From NCBI GenBank assembly GCA_007741555.1, contig CP036526.1, forward strand, positions 2,604,001 to 2,668,000: 64,000 nucleotides of DNA, in the 5' to 3' direction. This document shows positions 46,399 to 55,955 of the stretch, piece by piece. Each line of letters begins with the position of its first letter. The first letter of the stretch is position 1. Made by a program: the position numbers and the translations under genes. This DNA comes from Stieleria marina (lineage in GTDB: Bacteria > Planctomycetota > Planctomycetia > Pirellulales > Pirellulaceae). The notes beneath the pieces were generated by a model, which did no database searches, had not been told where the DNA came from, and saw nothing but the letters and a program-made list of their open reading frames with translations.

Positions 46399-48333
46399 TT
46401 ATCGCTGGCTTAGCTCTTTGACATTATCCACCAGGGCGATCGCGTTTTCGACGGGCGTTTCTTTCAGCACACCGTGACCGAGATTAAAGATGTGCCCCGG
46501 TCGGTTGGCGGCTTGCTCCAAGACATTGGCGACACGATCGCGGATGGTTTCGGGGTCGGCCAACAAGACTGCTGGATCCAAGTTTCCTTGCACGGCACAG
46601 TCATGCCCGATTCGCTGCCAGGCTTCATCTAGTTGAATTCGCCAATCAACGCCCACAACGGTGCGCTGGTCGCCACGCAACAGCGGCAGAAGTTCTGGGT
46701 TGCCGGTCGCAAAATTGATGACCGGCACATGCGGTGCGATGCCGGCGATGATCTGTCGCATCCATGGCAACACAAATTCGCTGTAGTCGGCCGTCGAAAG
46801 GCAGCCAGCCCAACTGTCAAACAACTGCACGCACTGGGCACCAGCGGCGATCTGTTCGTTTAAGTAAATCGTGATTGCATGCGACAACCTTTCCATCAGT
46901 GCGTTCCAGGCATCGCCATCGCTATGCATCAGTTTCTTTGTGTGCATGTATTGACGACTTCCGCCGCCTTCGATGGCGTAGCTGGCCAACGTAAACGGCG
47001 CGCCGGCAAAACCGATCAACGGGATATCTTCGGGCAAGTCTTTGCGGGTCTGCGAAACCGTTTCGTAGACGAATCCCAGTGCACCAGGATCATCCAGCTG
47101 TTTGACGCGTTGGATGTCTTCGCTGCTGCGAATTGGATTGTGAATGACTGGCCCGTCGCCTTTGACAAATTCCAAGTCAAATCCCATCGGAACCAGGATG
47201 GGCAGCAGATCCGAAAAGATAATCGCCGCGTCGACCTTGAGGCGATCGACCGCAGTGCACATGATTTCGCTGCAGAGTTTTGGGTTGGCGCAAAGTTCCA
47301 AAAACGATTGCTTCGCGCGAACTTCGCGGTACTCCGCCATGTAACGACCGGCTTGTCGCATCAGCCAAACGGGGGTTCGCTCTGTCGCTTCACCGCGGCA
47401 GGCTCGGATAAAAAGACTTTCGTCGGACGGATGGCTCATCGGTGGTTTCCCTGGTTGCAATTTGGTTCCGGCCGTAATGGCGGCTTTGATTCTTTGTTTG
47501 ACGCTGACAAGTTCGTGACTGCGTTTGGCGGATTCGGTGACGAGGTGTCCCATTTTGGGATGGCTCGGCTCCATATCGACTTGCAAGTCACACTCGTGAA
47601 GCATTTGGCTGGTGGTCGGGCCGATCGAAGCGATCACGGTTCCGCGTAGTCCATCTCGCAATTGCTGGACCATCTGCATTTTTTCGGCCATTCGCAGCAT
47701 GTTGACGATTTGGTGGGCGCTGGTCACCAGCAGGAGGTCGCGTTGGCCGGCAGCCAGAGAGCGGATGTTTTCTTGCAGCGGGCCGGCGTTGTCAGGAAAT
47801 TCCCAGCCGTAGACGCGAAGTGGCTGCACGGTGGCTCCGCGAGCTTCAAGTCCGGCGATCAGCGAAGCATTGGAGATGCCGTATTCCTGAAGCCCGATCA
47901 CTTGATTGGCGACCGATACGTTCTGATCGATCGTCGTCAGGAGTTCTCGCCACGTGTTGGGTTCGGGGGCGCGGTGAGTCGGTTTGAGACCGACTTCGCG
48001 CATCGCAGCAGCAGGTTTGGGCCCGCGGCAGATGGTGATGATGTCCGAGAGCGAATCCAGAAAACGTTGGGTATCAACATGTCGATCGATCGCCCGGAGC
48101 AGGTAACGGAACCCGACGCCGGTCATCAAAACGACTATGTGAACCTCACCGGTCATCACGCGATACGCAAAATCGATCGCATCGCGGTTGGGTTCGATGG
48201 GAACTTCACGCATCGACGGGCTGACGTGAGCGGTGCCCCCGTGTCGTTCGATCAGGCGATTGAGATCGTCGGCACGACGGCTTTCGAGTGCTGCGACTTG
48301 AAGTCCGTTGAAATCAGCGTCGGACTTAGGCAT
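46399..48333 (-). CDS. hemDE: Fusion of uroporphyrinogen-III synthase and uroporphyrinogen decarboxylase
   Basis: This 644-residue protein joins two successive haem-synthesis steps. Residues ~8-265 resemble HemD, which cyclises hydroxymethylbilane: LQVAALESRRADDLNRLIERHGG is split here by its conserved Arg and Gly, with VVLMTGVGFRYLL and LLLVTSAHQIVNML further on. Residues ~300-644 are HemE, which removes four carboxyl groups: TPVWLMRQAGRYMAEYREVR, FSDLLPILVPMGFDLEFV, GFAGAPFTLASYAIEGG and FNLGHGVLKETPVENA. All HemE signatures are intact, with Arg and Asp catalytic residues visible. The linker is ~35 residues. ATG 48333 is chosen as nearest the HemD fold; an ATG at 48393 is possible. It stands alone, divergent from trmB. 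Confidence 0.88.
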   Translation of the reverse strand: MPKSDADFNGLQVAALESRRADDLNRLIERHGGTAHVSPSMREVPIEPNRDAIDFAYRVMTGEVHIVVLMTGVGFRYLLRAIDRHVDTQRFLDSLSDIITICRGPKPAAAMREVGLKPTHRAPEPNTWRELLTTIDQNVSVANQVIGLQEYGISNASLIAGLEARGATVQPLRVYGWEFPDNAGPLQENIRSLAAGQRDLLLVTSAHQIVNMLRMAEKMQMVQQLRDGLRGTVIASIGPTTSQMLHECDLQVDMEPSHPKMGHLVTESAKRSHELVSVKQRIKAAITAGTKLQPGKPPMSHPSDESLFIRACRGEATERTPVWLMRQAGRYMAEYREVRAKQSFLELCANPKLCSEIMCTAVDRLKVDAAIIFSDLLPILVPMGFDLEFVKGDGPVIHNPIRSSEDIQRVKQLDDPGALGFVYETVSQTRKDLPEDIPLIGFAGAPFTLASYAIEGGGSRQYMHTKKLMHSDGDAWNALMERLSHAITIYLNEQIAAGAQCVQLFDSWAGCLSTADYSEFVLPWMRQIIAGIAPHVPVINFATGNPELLPLLRGDQRTVVGVDWRIQLDEAWQRIGHDCAVQGNLDPAVLLADPETIRDRVANVLEQAANRPGHIFNLGHGVLKETPVENAIALVDNVKELSQR

Positions 48334-48473
48334 GGAGACGGCAGTGTGTAGGGAATGGGCGTCAAAACGAAGCTTCGGATGGTGTTGCCGCATTGTAGAG
48401 AAATCACACGAAGTTACGATGAGCGGTTCGAGTCGATTTTTCTTTCGTCACCCGCACAGATTGACGCGTCGCA

Positions 48474-49118
48474 ATGCCCCGAAGCACCATTCGCCGCCCA
48501 TCCCCCGAGCTTGACTTGTCGGCGCATTTCCGCATGTCCGACGATTTGCCCGCTGAATTGACCAGCCAAACGCTGTTTCAGAATGATCGGCCGTTGGAAA
48601 TCGAAATTGGATCCGGCAAAGGACTGTTTATGTCCACAGTATCGCAAGCCAATCCGCTGCACAATTTTTTGGGCATCGAGATCGCGACCAAGTACGCTCG
48701 CCACGCAGCAGGGCGTTTGTCTAGCGGCCAAAACACCAATGCAATGATGGTGGCGGGCAACGCCGAGCCGTTATTTCAAAAAAGCATCCCCAGCGAGTCG
48801 CTTGAAGCGGTGCATGTGTATTTCCCCGATCCTTGGTGGAAAAAGCGTCATCGCAAACGGCGGGTGGTCAACGAAGTGAGCGTGCGAAATTACTGCCAAG
48901 CGATTCGCAGTGGAGGACGGTTTCATTTCTGGACCGATGTGTTGGACTATTTCGAGATGACGATCGAAATGATTGCCGAACTGGTGCCTGAGTTTGGTGT
49001 GCCCATCCCGGAAGAAGAAATCGAGGCAACGCACGATTTGGACTATCACACGCACTTCGAACGGCGCAGTCGCCAGCACCACATTCCGGTCTACCGCGTT
49101 CGATTTGAAAAGCGCTAA
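48474..49118 (+). CDS. trmB: tRNA (guanine-N7)-methyltransferase TrmB
   Basis: TrmB methylates G46 in the tRNA variable loop using S-adenosylmethionine. The 214-residue protein has the SAM-binding motif LEIEIGSGKGLFM near residue 41, NFLGIEIATKYARHA near 64, and the family-specific VYFPDPWWKKRHRKRRVV near 113 (Asp-Pro-Trp-Pro-Lys-type motif, here PDPWWKKRH). The C-terminus carries the usual tRNA-contact segment (DYHTHFERRSRQHH). Length is normal. The first ATG (48474) is used; ATG 48534 (MSDDLPAEL) is another possible start. Confidence 0.93.
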   Translation: MPRSTIRRPSPELDLSAHFRMSDDLPAELTSQTLFQNDRPLEIEIGSGKGLFMSTVSQANPLHNFLGIEIATKYARHAAGRLSSGQNTNAMMVAGNAEPLFQKSIPSESLEAVHVYFPDPWWKKRHRKRRVVNEVSVRNYCQAIRSGGRFHFWTDVLDYFEMTIEMIAELVPEFGVPIPEEEIEATHDLDYHTHFERRSRQHHIPVYRVRFEKR

Positions 49119-49421
49119 GCCGGTCAGCAAGCTCGAAACGCATCGAGCAGCGCAGGTTACCGCTCGTTCATCGGACATCTGCTGGCTCTGCCTACTTAAA
49201 CAAGAGCGATGCAGAATCGGCGAAGCAGCCTCGCCACACCGGCCAACTGTGGCCGCCAGCGGTATGACGCCAGTCCTGTTTGACATTCGCTTAGGGCGAC
49301 AAGTCGTCGTCACCGAAGGTAAGCGGTGTTCAGGCATCGATTATTTCTGCCGACATGTAAACCGATGCGGCAATTCCAGGATCGCCTCGACTCACTTTCT
49401 GCAATCACCGGTCGACATCGC
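49119..49421. other. Convergent intergenic region
   Basis: The 303 bases between trmB and the TolC-like gene contain no gene and no convincing terminator. A plus-strand frame continues from 48973 through this stretch but is out of frame with trmB and featureless. Confidence 0.45.
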
Positions 49422-51752
49422 TTACTCCAGCATGCCGTCAAAGGCGGACAAGATCGAACGGTTGCGGAAAGAATACTTTGGCGTCAACGTTCTATTTTTG
49501 ATTGCCGCCTTGGCCACCAAATCTTGTTTGGGAGCAAACGTGTTGGACGGACCCGACTGCGTCAAAGGTGACTCCGGCGGTTCTGGCAATTCGGAGTCTT
49601 CGTCTGCGTCCAGCCGCGAACGTTCGATTGGTTTTTCGTCGTCGCCGGAATCCGTTGGCTCGCTAAGCGGCGACGGCACCGATTGATACGCGGGGGCAGT
49701 CACCGCAGTAGGATCGAGCTGATTCGATTGCACTTCGGATGGATCGAATCTGCCGTTTGAAACCGGTGCAGGCCGTGACACGGATTGCGGATCTTCTTGT
49801 GGGGCTAAGAATCTGCCCACGTGAGCCGCGTCGGCACCGGCGCCGCCACTCCAAGCCCCTTCGGCCAATTGCACTTGGTTGTAGGCCAGGAGCGATCCTT
49901 TTTGCCGGTGGAAATCGCGGATCGCCAAGTTGTAAGTCTGCAGAGCGCGATAGAAATCCAGTTCGCTTGTCACGACTTGTCGCTGAGCTTGCAACAGGAA
50001 GTTGATGTTGTCAGTTCCGTCGCGGTAGCGTCGTTGCAGAACGTCAACTTGCCGCACATCGGAGAGATAGCGGTTGTAGTTTGTCTCAAGCAGTTGGTGC
50101 GCCAGTTTGATCTGACGGGCTGCGTCAGAAAGGTCGTGGCTGACTCGCAATTCGGATTCGGCCAGCAGGGCACGCTCACGATTGAGATTTAGTCGTGCAT
50201 GAGAAACCGCGACACTGGCAGCGCGTAAGCCGACAGGGAAGTTCATTTCCAGTCCGGCTTGCCACTCTTGATAATTGCCGTCGGTAATGTCCTGGTAAAG
50301 GTTGTCGCCACGTTCTTTGTCCGACGAACCGATCAAGTGGTCGCCTAGTCCGCGCCAGCGATACTGTCCCAAGAAATCCAATCGTGGGCGACGGTTCAAG
50401 CGGGCTGCGATGATCTCCAGTTCACGACGTTTGACGTTGAATTTTTGACGACGAATTTCGACCCGTCGCTCAAGTGCTTGGCCCAACGCGCTGTTCCAAT
50501 CGAACACGACTTTCGCGTCCGTTGGTGCACTGGTCGGCTTGATCAATCGTCCGTCCGTGGCAGTCAATCCAACCAGGTAACGCAAGCGTTGCTCTGTTGC
50601 ATACAGGCCGTCTTCGCCACCAAGTGCCGATTCGACTTGTGCTTGGAACTGATAAAATTGCGACTGTGCCTGGGCTTCTTCGTCACTGCGTCCGGCACCG
50701 ACTTCCAGGCGAACTTGCTGATACTGGAATGTCTGCTGGGCGGCGTTGCGGCCTTTGAGCGTCGCGTCTAATACTCGATATGCTGTCCCCAGATTCCAGT
50801 ACGCTTGCTCGACATCAGCCACCAAGTTGATCATTGCTAATTCAAAATCAGCCAGTGCGACGTCCTCGTTGACTCGCGCGATCAGAACGCCGTTGTACTG
50901 TCCGATGCCGCTGTTCGGTCCGGCGATGCGATTGAACTGAGTGCCGGCGCCTTGCATCATTGGTTGACGCCATTCGGCTTCTAACCAACCGTTGAACTCG
51001 CTCCGAAAGGCTCGGCCCGGGCGATTGTTGCGATCGTAGTTGACGATATGGCGAAGTGCAAAGCTGGAACCTTGCGCGGTTTGCTTGGCCAGTTCACCCG
51101 AATAAGTCGCCCCCGTGGATTGCGTTGCGACGGGGGTGAACGCCGCGATAAATCCACCGCTGTCCACGTTGTTCGGGGCGTCGCCTTTGGTCCAGAAAAG
51201 CTGCTGCGTAAACGTCGAGTCGAACGCCGACAGGGCGGCTTCGGTACCCAGTTGCGGGCTGGCGGATGTCAACGCAGGGTCGTAGATCGACGCCGTTGCT
51301 TGCGGTGCCGAAACGATGGTTCCGCCAATCGATCGCAAAATCGGACTTTGTTGGACGGCCAACTGAACGGCTTCCTGCAACGTCATCTCAAACGTTTGCA
51401 GCGTCGAAGGATCTTCCAGCACCAGTGGTTCGTTGGCCGCTTTGGCTTCGACCGCGGGCGCCGTCGAACACTGTTGGACTTGGGGATATTCGATCCGCAG
51501 TCCGTAGTTGTCGTGGTATGACGGTTGGGATTGCTGTTGTTTGTTGCTGAGCTGATCCAGCATTCCGCATCCGTTACTAAGGATGGCGGCGGCGGCGATC
51601 GCGCCGTGCCCCAGTCGTCGGCTGGCAACGGATGGCCATTTCAGTCCGCGAGTGCATCGCAAGACCAACTGCGAAACTGACTGAGTCGCCAACTTTAAAA
51701 CCGCTGGCTGATGACACCGTTTTGAACGACAAGATGGGGTTTGTTTTCGCAT
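49422..51752 (-). CDS. TolC-like outer membrane efflux protein
   Basis: This 776-residue outer-membrane channel of the OEP family is the exit duct of a tripartite pump or type I secretion system. After an N-terminus with a possible lipobox (AAAAILSNGCGML), the helical barrel repeats are visible: MTLQEAVQLAVQQSPILRSI near residue 130, DFELAMINLVADVEQAYWNL near 300, and LRAASVAVSHARLNLNRERA with YRDGTDNINFLLQAQRQVV in the second half. A ~150-residue Pro/Ser/Asp-rich tail follows the barrel. ATG 51752 is preferred over TTG 51758. No adaptor or inner-membrane pump gene is adjacent, so its partner is unknown. Confidence 0.85.
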   Translation of the reverse strand: MRKQTPSCRSKRCHQPAVLKLATQSVSQLVLRCTRGLKWPSVASRRLGHGAIAAAAILSNGCGMLDQLSNKQQQSQPSYHDNYGLRIEYPQVQQCSTAPAVEAKAANEPLVLEDPSTLQTFEMTLQEAVQLAVQQSPILRSIGGTIVSAPQATASIYDPALTSASPQLGTEAALSAFDSTFTQQLFWTKGDAPNNVDSGGFIAAFTPVATQSTGATYSGELAKQTAQGSSFALRHIVNYDRNNRPGRAFRSEFNGWLEAEWRQPMMQGAGTQFNRIAGPNSGIGQYNGVLIARVNEDVALADFELAMINLVADVEQAYWNLGTAYRVLDATLKGRNAAQQTFQYQQVRLEVGAGRSDEEAQAQSQFYQFQAQVESALGGEDGLYATEQRLRYLVGLTATDGRLIKPTSAPTDAKVVFDWNSALGQALERRVEIRRQKFNVKRRELEIIAARLNRRPRLDFLGQYRWRGLGDHLIGSSDKERGDNLYQDITDGNYQEWQAGLEMNFPVGLRAASVAVSHARLNLNRERALLAESELRVSHDLSDAARQIKLAHQLLETNYNRYLSDVRQVDVLQRRYRDGTDNINFLLQAQRQVVTSELDFYRALQTYNLAIRDFHRQKGSLLAYNQVQLAEGAWSGGAGADAAHVGRFLAPQEDPQSVSRPAPVSNGRFDPSEVQSNQLDPTAVTAPAYQSVPSPLSEPTDSGDDEKPIERSRLDADEDSELPEPPESPLTQSGPSNTFAPKQDLVAKAAIKNRTLTPKYSFRNRSILSAFDGMLE

Positions 51753-52054
51753 GGCCAAGTGGATCCGGGTTCGCCAACTGCCTCTGCTGGCCAGGCAAGA
51801 TTGCCTAGACGAAAGTTTCGCAGTGGTTGGTCCGAGCCCAACAACTGCGCAGCAAGAGAGCTTTGTTGCGATCCTTATCGACCGAGCAACGCGTGCCGCT
51901 GGAATAACCGGGGCAATAATTCCATCCGAAGATTCGGAGGAAGTAGCAAAGCCGTTAAGGTCGTGTCAGACTTTGACGCCTAGGCTAGGTTGGAACAGAA
52001 AATCACGCTGCCGTGATTTGTTCAACTAATGCTAGCGGGCCGTAATTGGCTGCT
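51753..52054. other. Intergenic region with a short inverted repeat
   Basis: The 302 bases between the TolC-like gene start and the DUF6580 gene end hold no supported gene. Inverted repeats AATCACG/CGTGATT at 52001-52018 enclose a 4-base loop and, on the minus strand, are followed by TTTTCTG. This may be a weak terminator of the DUF6580 gene, 37 bases after its stop. The rest probably contains the promoter of the TolC-like gene. Confidence 0.45.
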
Positions 52055-52588
52055 CTATTTAGCGGCAAAAGCCGGAAGAAATGTTCGCATAACCGAAGGG
52101 CGACGCGAAAATTCCATCGCGCCGAACAAGACTGCGGTGAACAGCAAGTCGCCGGTGATTGTGTATCCAAAGAACGGAACAGCATTGGAGTAACAGGCTG
52201 CCAGCCCAGCGATCGAATTGGGATACCAAGGTCCCAGCCATACGCCAAAATTACTGATCAAGAAAAACGCCGTCGAAGCAACCAGCGACAAAGCTGGATA
52301 TTTCCAAACACCATCGATCTTTTCGATCAATCGGCCAATCGGAACAGCGGCAATAAAGCCGGCGTACACGGCGACCATGGTCACGATCGAATAGAGCCCC
52401 ATGCCCGGCAAACCCATCAGGTGGCCGACGACGTCGCTCAGCAGCAGTGCGGCTGCGGGGACCAGGTACGCACGTCGTCCGGCTAGGTAACAGCCCGCGA
52501 ACAGACCCAACGCACCTACACAAGCCACGTTGGGTGGATGAGGCAGAAAACGGCTGGCGGCGACAAGCAGAATCAGTGCGTAGTGCAT
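52055..52588 (-). CDS. DUF6580 family membrane protein
   Basis: This 177-residue integral membrane protein has about five or six helices (YALILLVAASRFL, GALGLFAGCYLAG, AYLVPAAALLLSDVVGH, YSIVTMVAVYAGFIAAVPIG, LVASTAFFLISNFGVWL, LLFTAVLFGAMEF). The segments PHPPNVACVGALGLFAG and FFLISNFGVWL are typical of DUF6580 proteins, which resemble substrate-binding components of ECF-type vitamin transporters. Transport of a small molecule is possible but unproven; no ECF ATPase is adjacent. ATG 52588 is used; a TTG 18 bases upstream is an alternative. Confidence 0.75.
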   Translation of the reverse strand: MHYALILLVAASRFLPHPPNVACVGALGLFAGCYLAGRRAYLVPAAALLLSDVVGHLMGLPGMGLYSIVTMVAVYAGFIAAVPIGRLIEKIDGVWKYPALSLVASTAFFLISNFGVWLGPWYPNSIAGLAACYSNAVPFFGYTITGDLLFTAVLFGAMEFSRRPSVMRTFLPAFAAK

Positions 52589-52720
52589 GGTGTGACCATC
52601 AAACAAGGGAAATCTCAGGACTTGTTTTTAGCTCTTTTCACCGCTGATCGAAAGCCCCAGCTTGTCGGGGCAGTTCTGCTTGAATGAGCCAGGCCGTCTA
52701 GCCCGCCGAAATGTCGCCGA

Positions 52721-53605
52721 TCACGGGAAAATCGCGATCGCCGACCCAATTGCCACCGCTTCGACAAACGCAGCTTTGGCATCCCAGGGCGGCTGTTGGT
52801 GAAGAACTGGTGCGCAGGATCCCGAGCGGAAATAGCCGAGGGTTGATTCGCATTCGCAAGGATCGCTCAGCGTCATCAGGTAAGGCAGCATCGGAACCGT
52901 GGCAAAAAACCTGGCTCCGCTGACAAATGGTTGCAGCTCTGGAATCCGCTCGTGTCCATGTCGCTCCAGCATCCGGTCTTCAAAGTACCGGGGGTTGGAG
53001 AACGTGTTGGCGGCTGCCCAGTGACTGACTGCCCAATTCCAGGGGACGGCATCCAAGTTTCGCTCGTTGCCACTCTCGGGCAGCAATACCGAGGGCGACA
53101 CCACATCACCTTGAAACCCGTCCGGAACTCGCCCGTTGCCGACTAGGTCGGTGGCTGTCTTCGGGGCAACTAACGCGGGTAGCTCGAAGCGGCCGTTGTC
53201 CAGATGCGAAATCCGTTGATCGGTAAGCTCCGACGAAAACTGATCTTCGTCATCGCCGTCTTCGTCATCGTTTCGCCGATCGCTCCGACTGTCGTCATCA
53301 TCTTCGTCGTCGAAATCGTCAGAGTCAGGATCAAAGCGTCGAAGTCCCGGACGGACCTCATCATCTTCGTCCTCAGGAAGCGACTTGAGTCGCTGCGAGA
53401 CTTGCACGAACTTTCGCTCGGCCGGGATCAGAATCTGATCGATGCCCAGTTCGGCATCCAGCTGATTCGCAGCGGGCGGCAGAAGAAAACCGCCAGGCTG
53501 TTCGGCTGATGCAGATGGTGATTGGCAAACCAGCGAACTTGCGGCCAACAACAAGGTGGCCAGTCGCCGACGGCGTATCCTTACTTCACTCTGAGACGAT
53601 TCCAT
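52721..53605 (-). CDS. Secreted protein with Asp/Glu-rich segment, unknown function
   Basis: This 294-residue exported protein has an Arg-rich start and a signal peptide (RRLATLLLAASSLVCQSPSASA). A very acidic low-complexity stretch (DSDDFDDEDDDDSRSD near residue 93, DDEDGDDEDQFSSE near 113) leads into a globular C-terminal half rich in aromatic residues (AVPWNWAVSHWAAANTFSNP near 187). That half has two cysteines close together (CECES near 250). I recognise no family. The acidic run may bind calcium or keep the protein soluble. It stands between the DUF6580 and msrB genes, all on the minus strand, with gaps of more than 100 bases. Confidence 0.7.
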   Translation of the reverse strand: MESSQSEVRIRRRRLATLLLAASSLVCQSPSASAEQPGGFLLPPAANQLDAELGIDQILIPAERKFVQVSQRLKSLPEDEDDEVRPGLRRFDPDSDDFDDEDDDDSRSDRRNDDEDGDDEDQFSSELTDQRISHLDNGRFELPALVAPKTATDLVGNGRVPDGFQGDVVSPSVLLPESGNERNLDAVPWNWAVSHWAAANTFSNPRYFEDRMLERHGHERIPELQPFVSGARFFATVPMLPYLMTLSDPCECESTLGYFRSGSCAPVLHQQPPWDAKAAFVEAVAIGSAIAIFP

Positions 53606-53888
53606 CGCTCACTCCATCGGTTCGATCAAAACGTTTTGGTACAGAAGTAACAGTTCGACCGAGCATGAGAGAAAAATCACTCACGCGATGTCGGCTCGCC
53701 CTAACCGCTGGTCTTGTTAGAACCAAGAATCGCGAAAGAACCGCTGTGCGCGACAGTTCTGTCACCGGCGTCATTCGTGTCACAACCCCTCCATGGGGTC
53801 TCGCTGAGAGGGATTGCGAAGCGACAACCCTCACCACCTGCACAGATTGTTGCTCGACAATAAAATCCGCTCTATCGACAGCGAGCAA

Positions 53889-54482
53889 CTACTCCTTTTC
53901 GCTCTCAGCCGTTTCTTTCTTGGCCGCCGACTTTTCGATGAACTTCATCGCAGCGCTGTTCATGCAGTAGCGTTTGCCAGTGGGCTTGGGGCCATCGTTA
54001 AAGACATGTCCCAAGTGTGACGTGCATCGTTGGCAGTGGACTTCGGTGCGCGAATAGAAAAGCTTCCAGTCTTCGCGAAAGCCGACTGATTGCTTGTTGA
54101 CCGGAGCGTAAAAGCTAGGCCAACCGGTGCCCGATTTGAACTTCGTCCGACTGGTGAACAGTGGCTGACCGCAGACCACGCAGTGATACTCGCCGTCTTT
54201 CTTGTTGTTCCAGTACAGATTGCGAAATGCTTTTTCAGTACCTTCTTCTTGCGTGACGTAGAACTGAATCTTTGAAAGTTCGCGGCGTAATTCGATCTCG
54301 GATTTGGGCTGGTAGGGTTCTTCCGCGGCAGCAGTTTTTTCATCGGTGGCCTTAGTCGCGGCCTTTTCGTCCGCTTGGGAGATCGTTATCGCCAGCAGCG
54401 AGAGCGTCGTAGCGGCCATGATCACAAAAAGAGACAGCAGGTCTCGTCGGCGATCGATTGTCAGAATTCGTGTTTTTTTCAT
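53889..54482 (-). CDS. msrB: Peptide-methionine (R)-S-oxide reductase MsrB
   Basis: MsrB reduces the R form of methionine sulfoxide in proteins. The 197-residue protein has an N-terminal membrane/signal segment (LFVIMAATTLSLLAITISQA), so it works outside the cytoplasm. Two zinc-binding CxxC pairs are visible (HCVVCGQPLF near residue 100 and HCQRCTSHLG near 149). The substrate-binding segment is FKSGTGWPSFYAPV near 114. The catalytic cysteine is in GKRYCMNSAAMKF near 173. A Lys/Glu-rich linker precedes the domain. No msrA or thioredoxin partner is next to it. Confidence 0.95.
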   Translation of the reverse strand: MKKTRILTIDRRRDLLSLFVIMAATTLSLLAITISQADEKAATKATDEKTAAAEEPYQPKSEIELRRELSKIQFYVTQEEGTEKAFRNLYWNNKKDGEYHCVVCGQPLFTSRTKFKSGTGWPSFYAPVNKQSVGFREDWKLFYSRTEVHCQRCTSHLGHVFNDGPKPTGKRYCMNSAAMKFIEKSAAKKETAESEKE

Positions 54483-54714
54483 TTCACTAAGACTTTGTGT
54501 TTCAAATCAAGTTCGTCGAAGGGATCAGATCACTTTCAGTAGGTAAACTAATCGCCAACGTCAATTCCGTTCGTCCCAAGTCGCGTCGGTCATTATAGTT
54601 CCGCGACCAGCAATTGAGGGACGGCTGTCAGTTGATAAATGACTTTATTGCGTCGGTCTCCGCCGAACCGCCAGACAAACCCTTTCACGTTCAAACCGCG
54701 TCGAATCCTATTAT

Positions 54715-55827
54715 ATGAGTAGTGTCCAGCTTTGCGAAATCCATCGATCGCAAAGCGGCGCAGCGATTCTGGGCGGCGTTGACCTGCAGGTTGAAGCCGG
54801 GCAATACGTTGTTTTGCTAGGTCCCAGCGGGTGTGGAAAGACAACGCTGCTAAAAATCATGGCAGGTTTGGTGGAAGCGGACCGAGGTTCTGTGGCGATC
54901 GATGGCAAAAGTGTGGACCATTTGCCGCCTCGAAAACGCGATGTTTCTTTTGTGTTTCAAGGAGACAGTTTGTATCCGCACCTGACGATTGCCGAATCGA
55001 TCGCAATGGGGATGCACAAAATGTCAGCGGCCCAGAAGCAATCGCGGATTGATGAAGCTTGTCAAATGACCGGGATTGGCCCTTTGCTGAACCGTCGCCC
55101 CGAAAAGTTAAGCGGCGGTGAATTGCGACGAGCCGCGATTGCAAAATCGGTTGCCCGGCGCTGCGGAGTGCGACTGTTGGACGAGCCTTTATCCGCATTG
55201 GATACGCACGTGCGGCACGGCATCCAAGACGCTCTGCTGGCATGGCATCATACGCATCGCGGTACGACGATCCACGTCACGCACGATGGTCACGAAGCGA
55301 TGCGAGTGGCTGATCGCATCGCAGTCCTGGGAGACGCAATCGGCGGTGACGGCAAACCTTGGGGGGCACGCGTTATCCAGTATGCAAATCCCGTCGAAAT
55401 CTATGACGCACCGGCAACCAAGGCGGTCGCGCTTTCGCTGGGTACACCGCCGATCAGTTTTGTGCCAGCGACACTGCGCGATGGCGAGGTCCAAAGCAAG
55501 ACAGAGGGAGTGGTGATTCGAGTTCCCCGTCGCGAGGGTGATGCCTTGAATGGAGAGATTGATTTAGGCGTGCGCGCCGAAGCTTGTCAGATCGCTGGCG
55601 ATCGCGATCCGGGCATGGATTCGCGGCAAGGGATGACGTTGAGCGGAAATGTGTCGCGGACGTATTTCAGCAATGGTCGGCTGTTTGCGGAGCTGAGAAT
55701 CGACGCCGTTTGTATTGCAGCGGACATTACTGGCCAGAGCGTCCAGTCAGGTCAGGCACTGACGCTGCACGTCCCGAACGAAAAACTACTCGCATTCGAT
55801 TCGCAGACCGGTCGTTCGCTGGGTTAG
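54715..55827 (+). CDS. ABC transporter ATP-binding protein (MalK/UgpC type)
   Basis: This 370-residue ATPase subunit of an importer has Walker A (LLGPSGCGKTTLLKIMAGL near residue 37), the Q-loop (VFQGDSLYPHLTI near 80), the ABC signature (LSGGELRRAAIAKSV near 131), Walker B with D-loop (RLLDEPLSALD near 154) and the switch histidine (HVTHDGHEAM near 188). The ~110-residue C-terminal TOBE-like domain is typical of sugar, polyamine or molybdate importers. No permease or binding-protein gene is adjacent, so it either serves a pump encoded elsewhere or energises several. The ATG lies directly after AT-rich TATTAT with no clear ribosome binding site. Confidence 0.9.
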   Translation: MSSVQLCEIHRSQSGAAILGGVDLQVEAGQYVVLLGPSGCGKTTLLKIMAGLVEADRGSVAIDGKSVDHLPPRKRDVSFVFQGDSLYPHLTIAESIAMGMHKMSAAQKQSRIDEACQMTGIGPLLNRRPEKLSGGELRRAAIAKSVARRCGVRLLDEPLSALDTHVRHGIQDALLAWHHTHRGTTIHVTHDGHEAMRVADRIAVLGDAIGGDGKPWGARVIQYANPVEIYDAPATKAVALSLGTPPISFVPATLRDGEVQSKTEGVVIRVPRREGDALNGEIDLGVRAEACQIAGDRDPGMDSRQGMTLSGNVSRTYFSNGRLFAELRIDAVCIAADITGQSVQSGQALTLHVPNEKLLAFDSQTGRSLG

Positions 55828-55955
55828 GCGACCTGAGGGCGATAAAGTGCTGGCCACGTTCTGTCTTTGTCCGGATCATTCGCAACTGTTCGGGTACGCG
55901 CTGCTCCGTTAGGCTTCTGGCGTTAAACCAATTTCCCAGAAGCTGGACGGATGAA

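Noticed and set aside
46879-47649. Plus-strand open frame of about 256 codons
   Set aside because: It is antisense to the HemD-HemE fusion, whose motifs are complete.
55584-55955. N-terminal extension of fae
   Set aside because: The upstream part overlaps the ABC ATPase gene in another frame and is Arg-rich; the Fae family begins at the chosen ATG.
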